Source: Mya arenaria
Taxonomy: Eukaryota > Mollusca > Bivalvia > Myida > Myidae
Direction: 5' to 3'
Assembly: GCF_026914265.1 (NCBI RefSeq)
Contig: NC_069133.1
Location: 10,609,937-10,673,936 of the forward strand
Length of the DNA stretch: 64,000 nucleotides
Shown here: positions 57,488 to 64,000 of the stretch, piece by piece
Position numbering within the stretch: position 1 is the first letter of the stretch
Layout of the letters: the number at the start of each line of letters is the position of its first letter
Made by a program: the position numbers and the translations under genes
The notes under the pieces: generated by a model
Told to the model about the DNA's origin: nothing
The model's database searches: none
What the model saw: the letters and a program-made list of their open reading frames with translations, nothing else

Positions 57488-60297
57488 ATGTTTAGAGTGG
57501 TAAATGTGTCCCTTCTTACGCTGCAGGTAGACAGTCGCCAACAGGGTGAGAGTGGTTTAGAAGTATTTATGTCCACCCCTCACACAGGATGGTGTGGGTT
57601 AGATCCCCTACTGGGTGAGAGTGGTTAAGTGGTATTAATGTCCACCTTTCATCCGGAAGGCAGTGGGGTCAATCCCTAACAGGGTGAGAGTGGTTAAATG
57701 GTTTAGGTGTTCACCTCTCACACAGGAGTGCGTGGGTTCTATCCCAAACAGGATGAGAGTGGTTTAGTTGTAAAGGTGTCCACCTCTCACACAGGGGGTA
57801 GTGGGTCCGATCCAAAACAGGGTGAGGGAGGTTTAGTGGTATAGGTGTCCACCTTTCACACATCAGGGCATGGGTTCGATCCCAAACAGGGTGAGGGCGA
57901 TTTGGTGGTATAGTGTCCACCTCTCGCACAGGAGGGCGTGGGTACGATCCCTAACAGGGTGAGAGTGGTTTAGTGGTATATATGTCCACCCTCACACAGG
58001 AGGGTGTGGGTTAGACCCCTTACCTGGTGAGAGTGGTTTAGTGGTATTAATGTCCACCTTTCATACGGAAGGCAGTGGGGTCAATCCCTAACAGAGTGAG
58101 AGTGGTTAAATGGTTTAGGTGTTCACCACCCACACAGGAGGGCGTGGGTTCGATCCCAAACACGGCGAGGAAGGTTTAGTGGTAAAGGTGTCCACCTCTC
58201 ACACAGGAGGGCGTGGGTACGATCTCTAATAGGGTGAGAGTGGTTTAGTGGTATAGGTGTCCATCTCTCACACAGAAGGTAGTGGGTTCGATACCAAACA
58301 TGGTGAGGGAGGTTTAGTGGTATAGTGTCCACCTTTCAGACATGAGGGCATGGGTTCGATCCCAAACAGGGTGAGGGCGATTTGATGGTATAGGTGTCCA
58401 CCTCTCACACAGGAGGGCATGGGTACGATCCCTAATAGGGTGAGAGTGGTTTAGTGGTATAGGTGTCAACCTCTCACACATGAGGTAGTGGGTTCCATCC
58501 CTAACAGGTCGAGAGTGGTTTAGTGGTAAAGGTGTCCATCTCTCACAAAGGAGGTAGTGGGTTCGATCCCCAATAGGGTGAGAGTGGTTTTGGTGGTATA
58601 GGTGTCAATCTCTCACACAGGAGGTATGGGTTCGATCCCTAAAAGGGTGAGAGTGGTTTAGTGGTATAGGTGTCCATCTCTCACACAGGAGGTAGTGGGT
58701 TCGATCCCTGACAGGTCGAGAGTGGTTTAGTGGTATAGGTGTCTATCTCTCACACAGAAGGTAGTGGGTTCGATCCCTGACAGGTCGAGAGTGATTCAGT
58801 GGTATAGGTGTCCATCTCTCACACAGGAGGTTGTGGGTTCGACCCCTAACAGGTCGAGAGTGATTTAGTGGTATAGGTGGCCATCTCTCACACAGAAGGT
58901 AGTGGGTTTAATCCCTGACAGGTCCAGAGTGGTTAAGTGGTATAGGTGTACACCTCTCACACAGAAGGAAGTGGGTTCGATCCCTGACAGGTCGAGAGTG
59001 GTTTAGTGGTATAGGTGTCCATCTCTCACACAGGAGGTAGTGGGTTCGATTCCTGACAGGACGAGAGTGGTTTAGTGGTATAGGTGTTCATCCCTCACAC
59101 AAGAGGTAGTGGGTTCGATCCCTAAAAGGGTGAGAGTTGATTGGTGGTATAGGTGTCCATCTCTCACAGGAGGTATTTGGTGGATCCCTAAAAGGGTGAG
59201 AGTGGTTTAGTGGTAAAGGTGTCCATCTCTCACACAGGAAGTAGTGGGTGCGATCCCTAAAAGGGTGAAAGTGGTTTATTGGTATATGTGTCAATCTCTC
59301 ACACAAGAGGTAGTGGGTTCGATCCCTAAAAGGGAGAGAGTGGTTTAGTGGTATGGGTATCCTTATCTCATACAAGTGGTAGTGGGTTCGATCCCTAACA
59401 GGGTGAGGGTGGTTTAGTGGTGTAGGTGTCCTCTCTCACACAGAAGGTTGTGGGTGCGATCCCTAATAGGATCAGAGTGGTTTAGTGATACATGTGTCCA
59501 TCTCTTGCACAGGAAGTAATGGGTTCGATCCCTCACAGTGTGAGAATGGTTGAGTGGTGTAGGTGTCCATCCCTCACACAGGAGGTAGTAGGTCGATCTC
59601 TAACAGGGACAGGATGGTTAAGTGGTAAAGGTACTAATCGCTCACACTGGAAGAAGTGAGCTCGATCCCAGATAGGTAAAGAATGGTTTAGTGGTGTACG
59701 TGTCCACGTCTCACACAGGAGGGCGTGGGTTCGATCCCTAACAGGGTTAGAGTGGTTTAATGGTATGCGTGTCCACCCCTCAAAGAGGAAGTAGCGTGCT
59801 CGATCCCCAACATGGCCAGAGTGGTAAAGTGGTGTAGATGTCCACCTCTCACACAGGAGGTTGTAGGTTCGATCCCCAACTGGGTCAGAATGGTTTAGTG
59901 GTAAAGGTGTCCACCTCTCATACAGGAAGTAGTAGGTTCGATCCCTCACATTGTGAGAATGGTTAAGTAGTATTTATGTCCACCCCTCACACAGGAGGGT
60001 GTAGGTACGATCCCTTACAGGGTGAGAGTTGTTTAGTAGTTTTTATGTCCACAACTCACACAGCAGGGAGTGGGTTAAATCCCTTACTGGGTGAAAGTGG
60101 TTTAGTGGTATTTATGTCCACCTCTTATACAGAAGCTAGTGGGTTCGATCTTCAACAGGGTGTGAGTGGTTGAGTGGTATGGGTATCCACCCCTCAAAGA
60201 GGAAACCGTTGACTCGATCCCCGACATGGTCAGATTGGTTAAGTGGTGTAGGTGTCCACCTCTTACACAGGAGGTAGTGGGTTCGATCACCAACAGA
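57488..60297 (+). repeat. 69-bp tRNA-like tandem array, copy 2 (~40 units)
   Basis: Unit 'gagagtggtttagtggta' + 'taggtgtccatctctcacac' + 'aggaggtagtgggttcgatc' + 'cctaacagggt'. TGGTTTAGTGG fits the tRNA A box, GGGTTCGATCCC fits the B box, and their spacing (about 45 bases) is close to that of a real tRNA; tRNA-Gly has TGGTTCAGTGG and GGGTTCGATTCCC. ACCTC and GAGGT form an anticodon-stem-like hairpin. The acceptor stem is not obvious and the T-stem is weak. Most central units keep both boxes. Confidence 0.85.
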
Positions 60298-60527
60298 GGT
60301 ACTTTCACATGGCTTTTCAAAACTGACACCAGAACTTGTTTCTATCCAGGAAACAGAATCAAGATTCTATAATTTATCAGACTATAGTATCAGATTGTTA
60401 GATCGCGCATAATGGGATTTGTATAAACTGACATTTCTTTCCTATAAAAGAAAGATAAATGCAAGTGAACAGAGCCGCAGCTCATTAACATTAGTGTCTT
60501 ATTCCTGATACAAGTGTTTCTACTTAC

Positions 60528-60991
60528 TTGCTTCTTGCCCAGTTGACTGCAGGCTCTTATTCTTTATATTCGGATACATCCCAGGGCGCAAACTTGTTAA
60601 AGAAGAATGTTAGCAAACCCTTGTAATTGATCATGGCTTTGGAGCCGGGGTCCTCGAAAGATCCCGGAAAGTTGTTAAGCAACCAGTAGCCACCCCATGT
60701 TGGCGGCATTTTCTCCAGTAGCTGCTCAACAACTTCTAATACCTCTTCGAAAAAGTTTAACCCCAAAACGTTCATTTCAATGGCGACGAGCATACTGAAA
60801 ACTACCATCTGGGACGGCATTGGGTTCAGGCGGTAAACAAAGTAGACGGCAATTCAAAATGTGCCCCCACCGCCGCCCCTAAGTGCCAAGAACAGGTCTC
60901 CGTTCTCGTGATACATGATATCGCCTTCCAGGGTGACAATCACCGTCCTGTTTTCCGTCGCAGTGGCGATCGAACCGTCAGCAAGCACCAC
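60528..60991 (-). pseudogene. BBE-like copy 2, central exon with two stops
   Basis: 464 bases, the same borders as copy 1 (donor here CAA|GTAAGT). In-frame TGA at 60857-60855 within the Gly-rich FAD loop and TAA at 60559-60557 near the exon end. Confidence 0.9.
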
Positions 60992-61232
60992 CTATGTAAA
61001 AAGAAACTTAATATTATTAAATAACTACTTAAAGAATAAATACTGCACTGTGTCGAATTTCATTCTGTTTAGTATTTATTCCCTGAACAAAAAGCGTTTT
61101 CGTGCATGTGTTTGGTTAGGTTGTCAAAATATTTTATGCTCATGATATTGGTCTTTTGACACGCAGTACACTCATAAGATAACTTTATGTAAAAGGCACT
61201 CGGTTCGCACGATCTTTCTAAGCAGTCCGTAC

Positions 61233-61367
61233 CTGAGCCTCTAGCAGGTTGTCAACGGCGTATCCAAGGGAACGGGACACGGGGCTGTGCCCACCACCGA
61301 GCATGTAGCCCCCCGGGGTCACTGTGTGGGCGCTGCCGCCAACCACAACACGCCCAAGCGTGTTCAA
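61233..61367 (-). pseudogene. BBE-like copy 2, GGYMLGGGH exon
   Basis: 135 bases, open, encoding LNTLGRVVVGGSAHTVTPGG then YMLGGGHSPVSR. Acceptor and donor intact. Confidence 0.88.
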
Positions 61368-61487
61368 CTGAAACACATTTCAAAATATCTGCATTGACAA
61401 ACCATATTATTGTGAAAACCCACGGTAACGGTCTCATGTTTGTTTCAAATAGCTGACGGAGAGTGCGCAACTCACCTGGTAAGTTGT

Positions 61488-62485
61488 GCAAACGGACAAC
61501 TACGTGTGATCCGTATCTTCACATGGTTCAGGGTTGGACAACTGCGTGAGATCCGAGCTTCCTCGTGGTTCACGAACAACTGCGTGTGATCCGAGTCTCC
61601 TTACAGTTCACGGACAACTGCGTGTGATCCGAGCCTCCTCATGGTTTATGGTCAACTGACTGTGATCCGAGTCTTCTTGCGGTTCACGGATAACTGTGTG
61701 TGATCCGAGTATCTTTATGGTTCACTTTTAACTGTGTGTGATTCGAGTCTTCTTACGGTTCACAATCAACTGCGGTTGATCCGAGTCTCCTTACGCTTAA
61801 CAGCCAACTGCGCGTGATTCGAGTCTTCTTAGGGTTCTCGGACAACTGTGCGTGATTAGAGTCTCCATTCGGTTCACGGCCTACTGCCTGTGATCCAAGT
61901 CTCGTTACGGTTCACGGCCAACTGCGTGTGATCCGTGTCTCATTACGGTTCACGGACAACTGTGTGTGATCCATGTCTCCTCACGGTTCACGGACAACTG
62001 CCTGTGATCCGAGTCTCTTTACGGTTCACGGCCAACTGCGTGTAATCTGAGCCTCTTTACGGCTCACGGTCAACTGCGTGTGATCCGAGTCTTATTACGG
62101 TTCACGGACAACTGCGTGTGATCCAAGTCTCCCCACGGTTCACGGACAACTGCGTGTAATCCGAGTTTCCTTACGATTCACTGACAACTGCGTGTGATCC
62201 GCGCTTCCTTACGGTTCACGGACAACACCGTGTGATCCGAGTCTTATTTCGGTTTACGGTCAACTGCGTGTGATCCGAGTCTCTTTATTGACGGTACGCG
62301 TTCAACTGTATATTCTCCGAGTATTTTAAAGGTTAACGGCTAACTATGCTTGATCCAAGTCTTCTTACGTTTACCGTAAACTGCGTGTGATCTAAGCCTC
62401 CTTACTGCTCACGGTGAAATATGTCTGATCCAAATCATCGTACCGTTCACGGCCATTTGCTTGCGATCCGAGTCTCCTTACGGTT
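61488..62485. repeat. 38-bp intron minisatellite, copy 2
   Basis: About 26 units of the same family as 5,935-6,895, here mostly with 'ttcacggacaactgcgtg' and 'tccgagtctcctta'. Confidence 0.9.
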
Positions 62486-62848
62486 ATTGCAAGTTATGCA
62501 AGTTATTGCATTTGAAAACTGCATGGTTCAATTATATACAGATCATAATGCATATTGTTCAGTTGTCCACCAAGCATTTTGAACGGTAAAGCTGTATTTT
62601 ACAAATCTCCATATCATTTTGCATTGAAAGCTGCATGATTAAATTATCTACAAAAACTTATTGCATGGAGAAACTGCATCGCTTTAAATAACGAGAACGT
62701 ATTGCATGGTAAACCTGCGTGGTTAATTTATCTATTAGATTTATTGCATAGCAAAAAATGCACGATTCTAAAACCACCAAATATATTCCATGCTCAAACT
62801 GCATGTTTCTAATAGCTATCAGACTTAATACATGGTAAAACTGCACGG
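62485..62848. repeat. Degenerate 'gcatggtaaaactgcatgg' repeats, copy 2
   Basis: Short counterpart of 6,895-7,634; it lacks the 82-bp duplication seen in copy 1. Confidence 0.7.
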
Positions 62849-62855
62849 TTCTAAC

Positions 62856-63111
62856 CTTCTCGTATATCTCCTGCCATTGTATCCCGGTCTGCACCTTAAC
62901 CGTGCCATGTGGGCTCCTCATCGTGCTCAGGTCTATCTCCATCTCGTCCATCTCAGACAGGCTTACGAGGAAACTTCCCTCCCACGTGGAGCGGCCCACA
63001 TAGTCGTGTCCCGAGCTCCGTACTGTCACGTGTAAGTTGTATTTCCGGGCGAACTGCACCGCTTTCTGGATGTCATCAGCGTTCTTCACCACGGCGATCA
63101 AATTTGGGTAC
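62856..63111 (-). pseudogene. BBE-like copy 2, FAD-binding exon
   Basis: 256 bases, open and nearly identical to copy 1, encoding YPNLIAVVKNADDIQKAVQF and RSSGHDYVGRSTWEGSFLV. Acceptor gtacacag and donor GAAG|GTTAGA are intact. Confidence 0.9.
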
Positions 63112-63185
63112 CTGTGTACATGAATATATGCATGGTGGTAACTTAGTCGAGTGTATAACACGATATAAGGTTAGATACACGATAG

Positions 63186-63835
63186 GCTGCTACACTACTT
63201 GTACATGTTCGTGTAGACTACTTTTTGAGTGCTACCTAATCAGATACGTGTTTTTAAATGTACATGTAAAACGTATTCCCTTTTTCTCGAAAGTTCCTTA
63301 GCTTTTTAAGGAGTTTTTAGGAGTTTTTTGACTGAGCAAATAGCCCGTATCATGATTGAACTATATAAAAACTAATTGTTATTATCATGAAGGTAATTAA
63401 TGGAAAATTACCGGAGAAGTACGGATTGTAAGAACGCTAACCGAAGTGGCTGAAATAATGGTATGCTAAATCTCTTGTTTCTTTAAGCAGTATTATATTT
63501 TGGACAGCGTTATTTGGCATTTCCGTTTCTGTATTTGGCTGTACGACTTTGCCTTTAATGTTCAAAAAATAAAATGTAAAAGTGAAACTCGTTCTTAACA
63601 AAAGTGGGGTAATTAACATAAAAACAACATTCATGTGTTGATTTTTTTATGATTATTTTATCGATGTCGGTTGTATATAATAATGCACCGGCATTTTCAG
63701 ACTTAGTACCCTCAATGTACAACTAATTTCAAAGGTCATTCCTAGCGTGACTAAATTATGCTGTCTACAAATAACAGAAAAATGAGCTCAAGGGTTAAAT
63801 ATTGTAGATATGCTATGTGATATGTGCATGAAATG
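63186..63835. other. ~650-bp insertion relative to copy 1
   Basis: In copy 1 'cgataggttgctgc' runs straight into the 47-bp array; here about 650 unrelated bases intervene. The start resembles segment A ('actactttttgagtgctac'). No coding content recognised and no clear inverted ends. Confidence 0.55.
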
Positions 63836-64000
63836 GGCAACGGTGTTGTACATATAAGGGCATTATAAACCGTTGACCTCTATTCAACGGTGTTGTACAT
63901 ATTAGGGCATTATAAACAGTTGACCTCAATTCAACGGTGTTGTACATATAAGGGCATTATAAACAGTTGACCTCTGTTCAACGGTGTTGTACATATTAGG
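63836..64000 (-). repeat. 47-bp exon-end minisatellite, copy 2 (cut by window end)
   Basis: About 3.4 units of the same 47-bp repeat as 7,985-8,586, running off the window. The leader exon of oxidase copy 2 is expected just beyond. Confidence 0.9.

Larger units (their letters stand above)
48423..63111 (-). pseudogene. BBE-like FAD-linked oxidase, copy 2 (disabled)
   Basis: Six exons are in the window: 63111-62856, 61367-61233, 60991-60528, 51277-51069, 50810-50573, 48693-48423, each the same length as in copy 1. The leader exon must lie beyond 64,000. Damage seen: TGA at 60857-60855 replaces Gly of GGGGGTFG (copy 1 GGA); TAA at 60559-60557 replaces a Leu codon (copy 1 TTA); the donor after 50573 reads TTAAGA where copy 1 has GTAAGA. 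The other borders are intact, including the 50,810 acceptor that copy 1 has lost. The intron between 51,277 and 60,528 has grown to over 9 kb by a Ngaro-type insertion and expansion of the 69-bp array. A truncated protein or a role as RNA cannot be excluded, but full oxidase function can. Confidence 0.88.

Noticed and set aside
57711..60329. Minus-strand frames rich in PLNHSHPVRDRTHALLCERW
   Set aside because: Same 69-bp repeat read in reverse; the units contain frameshifts and stops throughout the array.

Overview
This is eukaryotic nuclear DNA: AT-rich, genes split into short exons with GT–AG introns, introns packed with minisatellites, several classes of transposon, and no bacterial-style gene packing. 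The gene families, the Ngaro-type retrotransposon and the inverted-repeat elements suggest a lophotrochozoan, most likely a bivalve mollusc. That placement is inference; no marker gene fixes the species.

Layout. (1) 1–9,200, minus strand: a berberine-bridge-enzyme-like FAD-linked oxidase gene (copy 1), rebuilt here as seven exons that join in one reading frame. (2) 9,300–17,000: AT-rich sequence and a 3.7 kb array of a 33-bp repeat. (3) 17,037–24,932, plus strand: a complete seven-exon DXO gene (344 codons), with a LINE fragment and a 1,005-bp hAT-like element in its introns. (4) 25,000–31,900: inverted-repeat elements, a ghost exon and tRNA-like repeats. (5) 31,976–38,377, plus strand: a second complete DXO gene (345 codons). 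(6) 38,500–48,200: tandem arrays (30, ~70, 64, 33 and 21 bp), one orphan exon and unassigned sequence. (7) 48,240–64,000, minus strand: a second copy of the oxidase gene, clearly dead, with a 5.6 kb Ngaro-type tyrosine-recombinase retrotransposon in one intron. Its first exon lies beyond the window.

The window is therefore two nested duplications: a tandem DXO pair lying between two copies of the oxidase gene. The DXO copies keep all catalytic motifs and in-phase splice sites. The oxidase copies are decaying independently: copy 1 has lost one splice acceptor, and copy 2 has lost the donor of the same exon and carries two nonsense codons.

The most unusual feature is that several minisatellites are amplified exon–intron junctions. 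The 47-bp repeat of the oxidase gene carries the last 23 bases of an exon plus its splice donor. The 60-bp and ~75-bp repeats of the two DXO genes carry a splice acceptor plus the first ~12 codons of the exon encoding the KLLKWWTQ catalytic motif. A second notable feature is a 69-bp tandem repeat with the A-box and B-box layout of a tRNA gene, in roughly 40 copies in one oxidase intron.
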